Shown piece after piece: positions 43,420-50,746 of a stretch of DNA of 64,000 nt (positions are counted from its first letter, which is position 1; every line of letters begins with the position of its first letter). The notes below the pieces were generated by a model. It was given only the letters and a program-made list of their open reading frames with translations. It did not search any database and was not told the origin of the DNA. The DNA lies in contig NZ_CP110615.1 in assembly GCF_026153295.1 (NCBI RefSeq), positions 2,480,001 to 2,544,000 of the forward strand. The letters run 5' to 3'. Position numbers and translations under genes: made by a program. This DNA comes from Rhodococcus antarcticus (GTDB lineage: Bacteria > Actinomycetota > Actinomycetes > Mycobacteriales > Mycobacteriaceae).

Positions 43420-44574
43420 GTGCGAGTTGCGATGGTGACGCGGGAGTGGCCCCCGGAGGTCTACGGCGGAGCGGGTGTGCACGTGGCCGAGCTGGTGCCC
43501 CGGCTGCGGGCCCTGTGCGAGGTGGACGTGCACTGCACGGGCGGTCCGCGCACCGACGCGACCGTGCACGGGGTGGACCCCGCGCTGGCCGGGGCGAACC
43601 CCGCGCTGACCACGCTCTCGTCGGACCTCTCCATGGTCCAGGGGGTCGCCGGGGTCGACCTGGTGCACAGCCACACCTGGTACACCGGGATGGCCGGGCA
43701 CCTCGCGGGCCTGCTGCACGGGGTCCCGCACGTGCTGACCGCGCACTCGCTGGAGCCGCGGCGGCCGTGGAAGGCCGAGCAGCTCGGCGGCGGGTACCGG
43801 GTCAGCTCGTGGGTGGAGAAGACCGCCGTGGAGGGTGCCAGCGCCGTCATCGCCGTCAGCGAGGGCATGGCCACCGACGTGCTCGCCTGCTACCCCGACC
43901 TGGACCCGGCGCGGCTGCACGTGGTGCGCAACGGCATCGACACCGCGCTCTACCACCCGACCACCTCCACCGACGTGCTCCGCCGGATCGGCGTGGACCC
44001 CGAGCGGCCGGTGGTGGTGTTCGTCGGGCGGATCACCCGGCAGAAGGGCGTGGGCCACCTCGTGGCCGCGGCGCACGGGTTCCACCCCGACGCCCAGCTC
44101 GTGCTCTGCGCGGGAGCACCGGACACCCCGGAGCTGGAGCAGGAGACCGCCCGGGCGGTGGCCGACCTGCAGGCCGCGCGCGAGGGCGTGTTCTGGGTCC
44201 GGGAGATGCTGCCGGTGGCCGACGTCCGCGAGCTGCTCGGTGCCGCCACGGTGTTCGTGTGCCCGTCGGTCTACGAGCCGCTGGGGATCGTGAACCTGGA
44301 GGCGATGGCCTGCGGCACGGCCGTGGTGGCCTCCGACGTGGGCGGCATCCCCGAGGTGGTGGACCACGGCCGCACGGGCCTGCTCGTGCACTACTCCCCC
44401 GAGGACGCCGGGGCCTTCGAGTCCGGGATCGCGGCCGCGGTCAACGAGGTGCTGGCCGACCCGGCGCGGGCGGCGGCCATGGGCGCGGCCGGGCGCGAGC
44501 GGGCCGTGGTCGAGTTCAGCTGGGAGCAGGTCGCGGGTCGGACGATGGACGTGTACCGGGCCGCGCTCGGCTGA
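43420..44574 (+). CDS. glgM: GlgM (formerly GlgA): maltose-1-phosphate synthase / glycogen synthase-type glycosyltransferase
   Basis: 384 residues, like M. tuberculosis Rv1212c (387), now GlgM. GT-B fold: N-terminal REWPPEVYGGAGVHVAEL and C-terminal EPLGIVNLEAMACGTAVVASDVGG, the donor-site E-x7-E motif. It transfers glucose from ADP-glucose to glucose-1-phosphate to make alpha-maltose-1-phosphate for GlgE, or to alpha-glucan. The divergent glgC supplies ADP-glucose, so the two genes form one pathway. Leaderless-type promoter. Followed by a 12-bp tandem repeat and a large palindrome. Confidence 0.92.
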   Translation: MRVAMVTREWPPEVYGGAGVHVAELVPRLRALCEVDVHCTGGPRTDATVHGVDPALAGANPALTTLSSDLSMVQGVAGVDLVHSHTWYTGMAGHLAGLLHGVPHVLTAHSLEPRRPWKAEQLGGGYRVSSWVEKTAVEGASAVIAVSEGMATDVLACYPDLDPARLHVVRNGIDTALYHPTTSTDVLRRIGVDPERPVVVFVGRITRQKGVGHLVAAAHGFHPDAQLVLCAGAPDTPELEQETARAVADLQAAREGVFWVREMLPVADVRELLGAATVFVCPSVYEPLGIVNLEAMACGTAVVASDVGGIPEVVDHGRTGLLVHYSPEDAGAFESGIAAAVNEVLADPARAAAMGAAGRERAVVEFSWEQVAGRTMDVYRAALG

Positions 44575-44628
44575 GCCCTGGGAGGGGCCGGAGCGCGTCT
44601 CGCGCACTTTCCGCGGGGTGCGGCGCCG

Positions 44629-44724
44629 GCTTTGGCGGGTGCTTTGGCGCCAGCTTTGGCGAGTGCTTTGGCGCCAGCTTTGGCGCGTGCTTTGGCGCGT
44701 GCTTTGGCGTCAGCTTTGGCGCGT
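44629..44724. repeat. 12-bp tandem repeat, eight units, between convergent genes
   Basis: Eight consecutive 12-mers each contain GCTTTGGCG followed by three variable bases (ggt, cca, agt, cca, cgt, cgt, tca, cgt). They begin 54 bases after the glgM stop and run into the palindrome at 44716. On the minus strand the array would translate to KAxAKA repeats, but it has no gene context. Confidence 0.9.
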
Positions 44725-44745
44725 TGTGCGCGCACAACGCGCCAA
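44716..44745. terminator. 30-bp perfect palindrome, likely bidirectional terminator
   Basis: A perfect inverted palindrome of 30 bases (core GCGTTGTGCGCGCACAACGC at 44721-44740) between convergent glgM and the rRNA methylase gene. Its left arm is made of the last 12-bp repeat unit. Half of it recurs at 44767-44784. Function as a terminator is inferred from position; a DNA-binding site cannot be excluded. Confidence 0.6.
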
Positions 44746-44809
44746 GAACCGCCGCGGAACGACGTCGTGCGCGCACAACGCGCCGAGGGCCGGGCGCGGC
44801 GCCGGGTGG

Positions 44810-45655
44810 TCAGGGCGCCGGGTGGTACACCGACACCTGGACCGAGATCGTCACCGCCACCACCTCCGGCAGGGCCGCCACCTGGTCCGCACGCGCGGCC
44901 GTGCTGAGGTGCCACGCCGAGGGCCCCATGCCCACGAGCGCGGCGACGTCCGCGTGACGCAGCTGCATGGTCTGCTCCACAACGCCGTGCCGACCGCGCA
45001 CGAAGGTCCCGGCCATGGCGTCGGCGAGGCGCTCGGGCTTGCGCTCGTCCACCCGCAGCAGGCCCAAGGTGTCCACGAGCTCACCCAGGTGCCGCGGCGT
45101 GGGCGTGAGCACCACGAGCGCGCCGTGCGGGGTCAGCACCCGGCGCAGCTCGGACGGCCCGCGCGGGGCGAAGACGGTCAGCGCCACGTCCACGCTCCCC
45201 TCGCGCACCGGCAGCTGCTGCCAGACGTCCGCCAGCACCGAGCCGATCCGGGGGTGTGCACCCGCGGCGCGGCGGGCCGCCGGCTTCGAGGCGTCGACGG
45301 CGATGCCGACCGCCCCGGGGGCCGCGTCGAGCCCGGCGGCCAGGTAGTGCCCCGTGCCGGCCCCCACGTCCAGCACGCACTCCACCGGACCCCGCTCACG
45401 CGTGCGGACCACCTCGGCCGCCACCGCCCCCACCAGGGCGTCGTAGTGCCCGGCGTCGAGGAAGAGCTGCCGGGCGGCCACCATCTCGGCGGAGTCGCCC
45501 GAGGCGGCCTGCCCTGAGCCGGGGAGCAGGCTGACGTAACCCTGGCGCGCGACGTCGAAGCCGTGCCCGCGCTCGCAGCCGAGCTCGCTGCCCTCGAGCT
45601 CCAGCGCGGAGCCGCAGTGCGGGCACGCCAGCCGGTCGACGACATCACTCAGCAC
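44810..45655 (-). CDS. RlmA-type 23S rRNA (guanine-N1) methyltransferase
   Basis: 281 residues. An N-terminal zinc finger Cys11-x2-Cys14 with Cys27 and His31 (CPHC, CERGH) is followed by a Rossmann domain with VLDVGAGTGHYL. The zinc-plus-SAM design is that of RlmA(I)/RlmA(II) (TlrB), which methylate G745/G748 in helix 35 and, in some cases, give tylosin resistance. The assigned position is not deducible. It lies 32 bases after the MFS gene on the same strand. GTG 45655; a 17-base duplication covers the start region. Confidence 0.82.
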   Translation of the reverse strand: MLSDVVDRLACPHCGSALELEGSELGCERGHGFDVARQGYVSLLPGSGQAASGDSAEMVAARQLFLDAGHYDALVGAVAAEVVRTRERGPVECVLDVGAGTGHYLAAGLDAAPGAVGIAVDASKPAARRAAGAHPRIGSVLADVWQQLPVREGSVDVALTVFAPRGPSELRRVLTPHGALVVLTPTPRHLGELVDTLGLLRVDERKPERLADAMAGTFVRGRHGVVEQTMQLRHADVAALVGMGPSAWHLSTAARADQVAALPEVVAVTISVQVSVYHPAP

Positions 45656-45672
45656 GGGCGGTCACTCAGCAC
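45649..45672 (-). promoter_or_regulatory. Duplicated start region and possible seven-codon upstream ORF before the rRNA methylase
   Basis: CCGTGCTGAGTGA occurs twice 17 bases apart, once with the gene's GTG start (45655) and once at GTG 45672. The upstream copy opens a seven-codon frame (MLSDRPC) whose TGA overlaps the main start region. CAGAAT six bases further upstream could be a weak -10. Confidence 0.3.
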
Positions 45673-45687
45673 GGCTCCATTCTGCCG

Positions 45688-46935
45688 TCACACCCGGGCG
45701 GCCCACGTCGTGGCCAGCAGGGCCAGCGCGAGGAAGGCGCCCACCAGGACCGTCAGCCCGGTCCAGCCCGCTGCGGTGAACGCCGGGCCCGCGAGCCAGC
45801 CACCGGTGCTGGACCCGCCGTAGTAGGCCAGCAGGTAGAGCCCCGAGGCCTGCGCCCGGGCCCGCCCGCCCGCCCGGGCCGCCACCCAGCCGCTGGCCGT
45901 GGAGTGCGCCGCGAAGAAGCCCCCGGTGAGCAGCACCAGCCCTGGCAGCACGAGCCACAGGGTGCTGGTCGCCACGAGCGCGAGGCCGAGCGCCACCACT
46001 GCGATCGACGCCCCCAGGACGGCCGGTCGACCCCACCGACCGGTGAGCCGACCGGCCGCCGGGGAGCTGAACGAGCCGACCGCGTAGGCCACGAAGACCA
46101 GGGCCACCAGCGCGGGTGCCACCGAGAACGGGGCGGCGATGAGCCGGAAGCCCAGGAAGTTGTAGACGCCGACGAAGCAGCCCATTAACAGCGCCGCCAC
46201 GGCGTACATCGCCCGCAGCGCCGGATCGGCCAGCGCGGCACGCACCCCGCCCAGCAGGGGTGCCAGCGCGAGCGGCTGGGCCACGAAGCGTCGCGACACC
46301 GGCAGCAGCCACGCGATGAGCGCGGTGCAGACCACCGCCAGCGACGCGTCGGCCAGCATCCCGAACCGCCAGCCCGCGAGGTCGGCCACCAGCCCGCTGA
46401 GCAGCCGACCGGTCATCCCACCCAGGCTGTTGCCCGCGATGTAGAGGCCCATCGCCCCGCCCAGGGCCCGGGCCGACATCTCCTCGCCGAGGTAGGCCAT
46501 GGCCGTGGCGGGCAGCCCGGCCAGCGCGGCGCCCTGGACGGCGCGCAGCACCAGCAGCACCGTGAAGCTCGGCGACAGCGGGAGCAGCAGCCCGACGGCG
46601 GAGGCGACGACGAGCGAGGTGACCATGGTCCGCCGGCGCCCGAAGGATTCCGAGAGCGACGCCAGCGGCAGGACGGCCAGGGCCAGGGCGCCTGTACCCA
46701 CGCTGACGGTGAGGCTGGCCTGCGACGGCGTGATCGTGAAGGCCTCGACGAGCTGCGGCAGCAGCGCCTGCGTGGCGTAGAGCAGGCTGAACGTGGCCAT
46801 CCCCGCCGCGAAGAGGGCCGTGCTGACGCGGCGGAAGTCCCGGCCCCCCACCTCGACAGCCGGGGGCAGGCTGGTCACGGTCTGCGCGCCGGCGGCTGTG
46901 CTCACGAGACCCAACTCTCGCACCGCCCTGTTCAT
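45688..46935 (-). CDS. MFS transporter (YnfM/arabinose-efflux type)
   Basis: 415 residues, 12 hydrophobic helices. The MFS motif A variant LASLSESFGRRRT is between helices 2 and 3, with a matching AGRLTGRWGRPA in the second half. Similar to AraJ/YnfM-type drug or sugar efflux pumps; substrate unknown. It is divergent from a LysR regulator, and its ATG overlaps an inverted repeat, so regulation by that LysR protein is likely. Confidence 0.88.
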   Translation of the reverse strand: MNRAVRELGLVSTAAGAQTVTSLPPAVEVGGRDFRRVSTALFAAGMATFSLLYATQALLPQLVEAFTITPSQASLTVSVGTGALALAVLPLASLSESFGRRRTMVTSLVVASAVGLLLPLSPSFTVLLVLRAVQGAALAGLPATAMAYLGEEMSARALGGAMGLYIAGNSLGGMTGRLLSGLVADLAGWRFGMLADASLAVVCTALIAWLLPVSRRFVAQPLALAPLLGGVRAALADPALRAMYAVAALLMGCFVGVYNFLGFRLIAAPFSVAPALVALVFVAYAVGSFSSPAAGRLTGRWGRPAVLGASIAVVALGLALVATSTLWLVLPGLVLLTGGFFAAHSTASGWVAARAGGRARAQASGLYLLAYYGGSSTGGWLAGPAFTAAGWTGLTVLVGAFLALALLATTWAARV

Positions 46936-46953
46936 GCGTCCAATGTCGAACAG
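46928..46953. promoter_or_regulatory. Inverted repeat overlapping the MFS start codon (candidate LysR operator)
   Basis: CTGTTC (46928-46933) and GAACAG (46948-46953) with 14 bases between. It covers the MFS ATG and lies 45 bases upstream of the lysR start. The size fits a LysR box. Confidence 0.5.
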
Positions 46954-46963
46954 TGGCAGTCTT

Positions 46964-46980
46964 CATGCTTGTGGAGCATG
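46964..46980. promoter_or_regulatory. Second inverted repeat in the lysR/MFS intergenic region
   Basis: CATGC (46964-46968) and GCATG (46976-46980), seven bases apart, upstream of ATG 46998. Together with the larger repeat it could form a two-site LysR operator. Confidence 0.4.
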
Positions 46981-46997
46981 AGCGCACGTCGCCCGTC

Positions 46998-48062
46998 ATG
47001 CGCGCACCGGACGCCGGTGACGAGGCCGACAGCGCCGTCGCGCAGCTGGTGCCCGCACTGGCCCAGCTCGTGGCGCTGGTGGGCGCGGAGCACGTCACCC
47101 GGGCGGCCGCCTCGCTCGGTCTCGCCCAGCCCACCCTGAGCCGCTCGCTCGCCCGCTGGGAGGCCGGGCTCGGGTTCCCGCTCGTGGTGCGCACCGGGCA
47201 CGGGGTGCACCCGACCCCCGCGGGCGCGCACGTCGCAGAGGCCGCGGCGGAGGCGCTCGCGGTGCTCACCCGCGCGGTCCGCGCCGGCCGGGAGCAGGCC
47301 GGTCTGCAGCACGGGCGGCTGCGGTTCGCCTTCCTGCACACCATGGGCCCGGACGTGGTGCCGAGGCTGCTCGAGGACTTCCTGCGGCACCACCCCGGGG
47401 TGCGGGTCGAGCTCCACCAGGACGCGCACGCCACGATGCTCGCCGCCCTGCGCCGCGGCGAGGTGGACCTGGTGCTCACCTCACCGGCCCCCGCCGACCG
47501 GACAGGACTGGCCGTGGACGTCCTGGACACCCAGCCGCTGGTGCTGACGCTGCCGCACGGGCACCGGCTCGCGGGCGCGGCACGGCTGCGGCTGTCCGAG
47601 GTGGGCGACGAGCCGTGGGTGGTGCTCCAGGCGCGCTACGGCATGCGGACCATCACCGACGGTCTGTGGGCGCAGGCGGGCATCACCCCCGAGGTGGCCT
47701 TCGAGGGGCAGGACGCCAGCACGCTGCGGGGGCTTGCCTCGGTGGGCCTCGGGGTGGCCGTCCTGCCGGCGGAACCGGGGGCGGTCGGGGTGGTCCAGGT
47801 GCCGCTGGACCCGCCCGCGCACCGGGAGATCGCGCTGGTCACGTCCACCGGCCGGGCGTCCAGCGCAGTGGTCTCGGCCTTCCGCGCGGTGGCCGTGGCC
47901 TTCTCCGGCCGGCTGCTCCCCCCGCAGGACGCGGGGTCAGGGCACGACGCAGGGTCAGGGCACGACACTGGGTCAGGGCGCGACACTGGGTCAGGGCGCG
48001 ACACTGGGTCAGGGCGCGACACTGGGTCAGGGCGCGACGCAGGGCCCCGGCGGGGGAACTGA
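46998..48062 (+). CDS. LysR family transcriptional regulator with a repetitive C-terminus
   Basis: 354 residues from ATG 46998. The N-terminal winged helix shows GAEHVTRAAASLGLAQPTLSRSLARWE, followed by the periplasmic-binding-protein-like LysR substrate domain (RLRFAFLHTMGPDVVPRLLEDF, EVDLVLTSPAP). It is divergent from the MFS gene and probably controls it. The C-terminal 43 residues consist of six copies of a GSGHDT/GSGRDT hexapeptide encoded by an 18-bp tandem repeat, not part of the fold. Earlier GTG/ATG starts at 46953-46971 are possible. Confidence 0.86.
   Translation: MRAPDAGDEADSAVAQLVPALAQLVALVGAEHVTRAAASLGLAQPTLSRSLARWEAGLGFPLVVRTGHGVHPTPAGAHVAEAAAEALAVLTRAVRAGREQAGLQHGRLRFAFLHTMGPDVVPRLLEDFLRHHPGVRVELHQDAHATMLAALRRGEVDLVLTSPAPADRTGLAVDVLDTQPLVLTLPHGHRLAGAARLRLSEVGDEPWVVLQARYGMRTITDGLWAQAGITPEVAFEGQDASTLRGLASVGLGVAVLPAEPGAVGVVQVPLDPPAHREIALVTSTGRASSAVVSAFRAVAVAFSGRLLPPQDAGSGHDAGSGHDTGSGRDTGSGRDTGSGRDTGSGRDAGPRRGN
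47934..48041. repeat. 18-bp tandem repeat, six copies, in the lysR 3' end
   Basis: Six units of exactly 18 bp (47934, 47952, 47970, 47988, 48006, 48024), in frame. Units three to five are almost identical. They encode GSG(H/R)D(A/T). The last unit runs into the terminator. Confidence 0.9.
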
Positions 48063-48078
48063 CCGCCGGGGCCCTGCG
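48038..48078. terminator. Bidirectional terminator between lysR and the DUF3117 gene
   Basis: Two perfect 16-base complementary arms (48038-48053 and 48063-48078), nine-base loop that contains the lysR TGA. It ends 15 bases before the DUF3117 stop. The lysR stop codon is part of the hairpin loop. Confidence 0.85.
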
Positions 48079-48093
48079 TGGATCCTGCTGGAG

Positions 48094-48261
48094 CTAGCTG
48101 GTCACGCCCTTGAGCTCGTCGCCGAGGGCGGACGCCTCGTCCGGGGTGAGCTCGACGACCAGACGGCCGCCACCCTCGAGCGGGACGCGCATGACGATGC
48201 CGCGGCCCTCCTTGGTCGCCTCGAGGGGACCGTCTCCGGTCCGGGGCTTCATGGCCGCCAT
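48094..48261 (-). CDS. DUF3117 small conserved protein (Rv1211-like)
   Basis: 55 residues, the exact size of the family. Sequence AAMKPRTGDGPLEATKEGRGIVMRVPLEGGGRLVVELTPDEASAL is the DUF3117 pattern (given in part). ATG 48261 has GGAGGGAGAG eight bases upstream, deciding it over the ATG 16 codons earlier. The gene lies between lysR/glgM and tagA as in M. tuberculosis Rv1211. Function unknown; very widely conserved in Actinobacteria. Confidence 0.88.
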   Translation of the reverse strand: MAAMKPRTGDGPLEATKEGRGIVMRVPLEGGGRLVVELTPDEASALGDELKGVTS

Positions 48262-48419
48262 CGTGTGCTCTCCCTCCACAAGTGTGCTGGCCGGGTCCTG
48301 ATCGGCCACCTCTGTCGACAGCGACGCCCCGACACCGCTGGGAGCGTCGGACCGTCACCGTTGGGGACCATTGTTCCCCATGGGAGGGCCCCCGCGGAAC
48401 CGAGGTGCCCCCGGTGGGT
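48262..48419. other. Intergenic region with an imperfect 20-bp palindrome
   Basis: The gap between the DUF3117 start and the tagA stop. At 48362-48380 TGGGGA and TCCCCA arms are seven bases apart (a possible terminator for the tagA operon). On the minus strand GGAAC lies 18 bases before CGGT, a poor match to an ECF promoter. No gene seen. Confidence 0.4.
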
Positions 48420-48989
48420 TCAGCGGCCTGCGCGCCAGCACCCCGCGAGGTGGTCGTCGACCATGCCCGTGGCCTGCATGAGGGCGTGCGCGGTGGTCGG
48501 TCCCACGAACCGGAACCCTCGCCGCTTGAGGTCCGTGGCCATGGCCGTCGACTCGACCGTGATCGCCGGGACGTCGTCGGTGGTGGCGGGGCGGCGCCGT
48601 GGGCCCGTCGGGGCGAACGACCAGAGCAGGGCGTCGAGGTCCTCGAGGTCGGCCACCACCCGGGCGTTGCCGATCGCGGCGTCGATCTTGGCGGCGTTGC
48701 GGACGATGCCGGCGTCGGCCATCAGCCGCTGCACGTCGGCGGGTCCGAACGCCGCCACCGCCTCCACCTCGAACCCGGCGAAGGCGGCCCGGAAACCCTC
48801 CCGCTTGCGCAGCACCGTGATCCACGACAGCCCGGCCTGGAAGGCCTCGAGGCAGAGCCGCTCGAACAGGGCGTCCCGGCCGTGCAGCACCACGCCCCAC
48901 TCGGTGTCGTGGTACGCGCGGTAGATCGGTGGACCGTCGCCCCAGGGGCACCGGGACCGCCCGTCGTCGCCGGTGAGGGCACCGCTCAC
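48420..48989 (-). CDS. tagA: TagA: DNA-3-methyladenine glycosylase I
   Basis: 189 residues. The zinc-snap ligands of TAG are all visible: Cys14 in RCPWG, His27 in YHDTEWG, and His180/Cys184 in the C-terminal HLAGC. Also LFERLCLEAFQAGLSWITVLRKREGFRAAF, the base-binding helices. It removes 3-methyladenine from alkylated DNA. GTG 48989 overlaps the SRPBCC gene stop (GTGA). Rv1210 is the counterpart. With the window's ATL and AlkB it makes three alkylation-damage genes. Confidence 0.93.
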   Translation of the reverse strand: MSGALTGDDGRSRCPWGDGPPIYRAYHDTEWGVVLHGRDALFERLCLEAFQAGLSWITVLRKREGFRAAFAGFEVEAVAAFGPADVQRLMADAGIVRNAAKIDAAIGNARVVADLEDLDALLWSFAPTGPRRRPATTDDVPAITVESTAMATDLKRRGFRFVGPTTAHALMQATGMVDDHLAGCWRAGR

Positions 48990-49432
48990 GCCGCGCGCGC
49001 CTCGCAGTACCGGGCGAGCTTGCGCAGCGAGTAGCGGACCCCCAGGGCGAAGGGTGGCTTGGCCAGCGGCCACCCGAGCCGGCCCAGCGCCCCCAGCGGC
49101 AGCTCGAGCTCCTCGCGCCAGACGAAGGTGGCCGCGCGCGGTCCGTCGGGCAGCACCTCGAAGATGCCGTCACCCCGGACGACGCGCCCGGTGTGGCGGA
49201 CCACGCAGCGTCGCGGCGGGTCCCACTCGGTGATGGTCATCGTGTCGAGGAAGCCCAGCGGGCGGACCCCGCTGTAGGCGGCGAGCTCGGAGCCGACGGA
49301 CTCGCCGTCGCCGCGCGACACCCGCACGTGGGTGCCGAGCATCCACTCGCCCTGCGCGGGCCAGTCGACGACGGCGTCCCACAGCACCTGGGCGGGGGCG
49401 GCAACGGCCTGGCGGAGCTCGAGTGTCGGCAT
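48986..49432 (-). CDS. SRPBCC (polyketide cyclase/START-like) protein
   Basis: 148 residues. A START-like fold is suggested by the opening ELRQAVAAPAQVLWDAVVDWPAQGEWMLGTHVRV and a long C-terminal helix (FALGVRYSLRKLARYCEARA). Such proteins bind hydrophobic ligands in a deep cavity; the ligand is unknown. It is the middle of a tightly overlapped run (DivIVA-like, this, tagA; ATGA and GTGA overlaps). Confidence 0.85.
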   Translation of the reverse strand: MPTLELRQAVAAPAQVLWDAVVDWPAQGEWMLGTHVRVSRGDGESVGSELAAYSGVRPLGFLDTMTITEWDPPRRCVVRHTGRVVRGDGIFEVLPDGPRAATFVWREELELPLGALGRLGWPLAKPPFALGVRYSLRKLARYCEARAA

Positions 49433-49773
49433 CAGGGGTTCTCGTCCTCGTGGTCGGGGTGCGGGGTGGCGGGCACGGGTGCGGGTTCGGGTTCGGGTTC
49501 GGGTTCGAGGCGGCTGCGGAGCTCGTCGATCTCGCCGGCGAGGCGGTCCAGGGCCCAGTCGACCTCGCTGGCCTTGTACCCGCGGACCACCTGCTGGAAC
49601 TTGAGCTCGCGGACGTCGACGCCGCGCACGTCGCGCTCGGGCAGCACGGTGGCCGTCGTGCCGGCGGGCAGCGGCGCCATCTCCTCGCCGCGGCCGAACA
49701 CCAGCGAGACGAGCATGAACAGCAGGCCACCCACGACGACCAGGACGACGACGTAGACGAGGAGCGTGGTCAC
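49432..49773 (-). CDS. Single-pass DivIVA-like small protein (Rv1209-like)
   Basis: 113 residues. A hydrophobic N-terminal helix (LLVYVVVLVVVGGLLFMLVSLVFG, given in part) is followed by FQQVVRGYKASEVDWALDRLAGEIDELRSRL, the DivIVA start motif with its F-x-x-V-x-x-GY and coiled coil. A Pro/Glu (EPEPEPEPAP) tail follows, encoded by a 6-bp repeat. It is anchored in the membrane, unlike Wag31, and probably marks curved or growing poles. It follows gpgS on the same strand and overlaps the SRPBCC gene. Rv1209 matches. Confidence 0.82.
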   Translation of the reverse strand: MTTLLVYVVVLVVVGGLLFMLVSLVFGRGEEMAPLPAGTTATVLPERDVRGVDVRELKFQQVVRGYKASEVDWALDRLAGEIDELRSRLEPEPEPEPAPVPATPHPDHEDENP

Positions 49774-49816
49774 GGGGCCGATGCTCCCACGAGCGCCCCA
49801 CCACCACCGGCACCAC

Positions 49817-50746
49817 TCACCGGCCCACGGTGCGCATAGCCGGACGGTCGTCCAGCGCCACCTCGTGCACCACCGGCGCCCACGCCGAGCCGGACGGGTG
49901 GAACTGGGTCAGCGGGCCGCCGTCGTCGGGCACTCCGCAGCGGCGCAGGGCGGTACCGAGGATCTGCCGGCTCATCACCCCCAGCTGCAGCAGCGAGCGG
50001 TTGCGGTGCTTGCGCACACCGAGGTTCACCTGGGCGATCGCCTGGAGCCCCAGGCGGGCGTGCGTGTCCAGCAGCAGCCCGATCTCCACGCCGTAGCCGG
50101 GGGCGAAGGGCACCGACTCGAGCAGCGCCCGCGTGGCGGCGTACTCCCCGCCCAGCGGCTGCACCACCCCGGCGAGCTCCGGGCGCAGGGCGGCCAGCAG
50201 CGGACGGGCCACCAGCTCGGTGACGCGTCCGCCCCCGGTCTCGCTCTGCTCGCCCTCGACCCGCAGCGGGCGCCGGTAGAAGCCCTTGACCAGGGCGGTA
50301 CCCGGCACCGTGAGCAGCGGCCCGAGCAGAGCGGTGACGAACGCCGCCTCCACCTCCACCAGGTCGGAGTCGAGGAACACGAGCACGTCACCGGTGGTGG
50401 CGGCCAGCGAGCGCCACAGCACCTCACCCTTGCCGGGCACGGGGGCGAGCCCGGGCAGGGCCTGCTCGCGGGTGAGGACCCGGGCCCCCGCCTCCGCCGC
50501 GCGCTCCCGGGTGGCGTCGGTGGAGCCGGAGTCCAGCACCACCAGCTCGTCCACGACGGTGCCGAGCAGGGGCAGCACGGCGCTCACCACCCCGGCCACG
50601 GTCTCCTGCTCGTCGAGGGCGGGCAGCACCACGCTCACGGTGCGCCCGGCCTTGGCCGCGACGAGCTCCGCCACGGTCCAGGCCGGCTCCTGCCAGGTGT
50701 GGGTGTCGAACCAGGCCTGGTCCACCGGCTCAGGCCCGGGGTGCAC
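49817..50746 (-). CDS. gpgS: GpgS: glucosyl-3-phosphoglycerate synthase
   Basis: 309 residues. A GT-A fold (GT81 family) with VSVVLPALDEQETVAGVVSA and the metal motif Asp126-Ser-Asp128 (FLDSDL). The FYRRPL and GGGRVTELVARPLL segments are those of GpgS. It joins glucose from UDP- or ADP-glucose to 3-phosphoglycerate, the first step of methylglucose lipopolysaccharide. In M. tuberculosis folP2 and fadD6 sit between it and the LOG gene; here it overlaps the LOG gene by 17 bases. Confidence 0.93.
   Translation of the reverse strand: MHPGPEPVDQAWFDTHTWQEPAWTVAELVAAKAGRTVSVVLPALDEQETVAGVVSAVLPLLGTVVDELVVLDSGSTDATRERAAEAGARVLTREQALPGLAPVPGKGEVLWRSLAATTGDVLVFLDSDLVEVEAAFVTALLGPLLTVPGTALVKGFYRRPLRVEGEQSETGGGRVTELVARPLLAALRPELAGVVQPLGGEYAATRALLESVPFAPGYGVEIGLLLDTHARLGLQAIAQVNLGVRKHRNRSLLQLGVMSRQILGTALRRCGVPDDGGPLTQFHPSGSAWAPVVHEVALDDRPAMRTVGR

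Noticed and set aside
44391-44915. Lys/Ala-repeat protein encoded over the 12-bp array on the minus strand
   Set aside because: No ribosome site, overlaps both the end of glgM and the methylase gene, and exists only because the repeat length is a multiple of three.
47934-48041. CRISPR array
   Set aside because: Direct repeats lack spacers; units are contiguous and in frame inside lysR. The same holds for all other arrays in the window.
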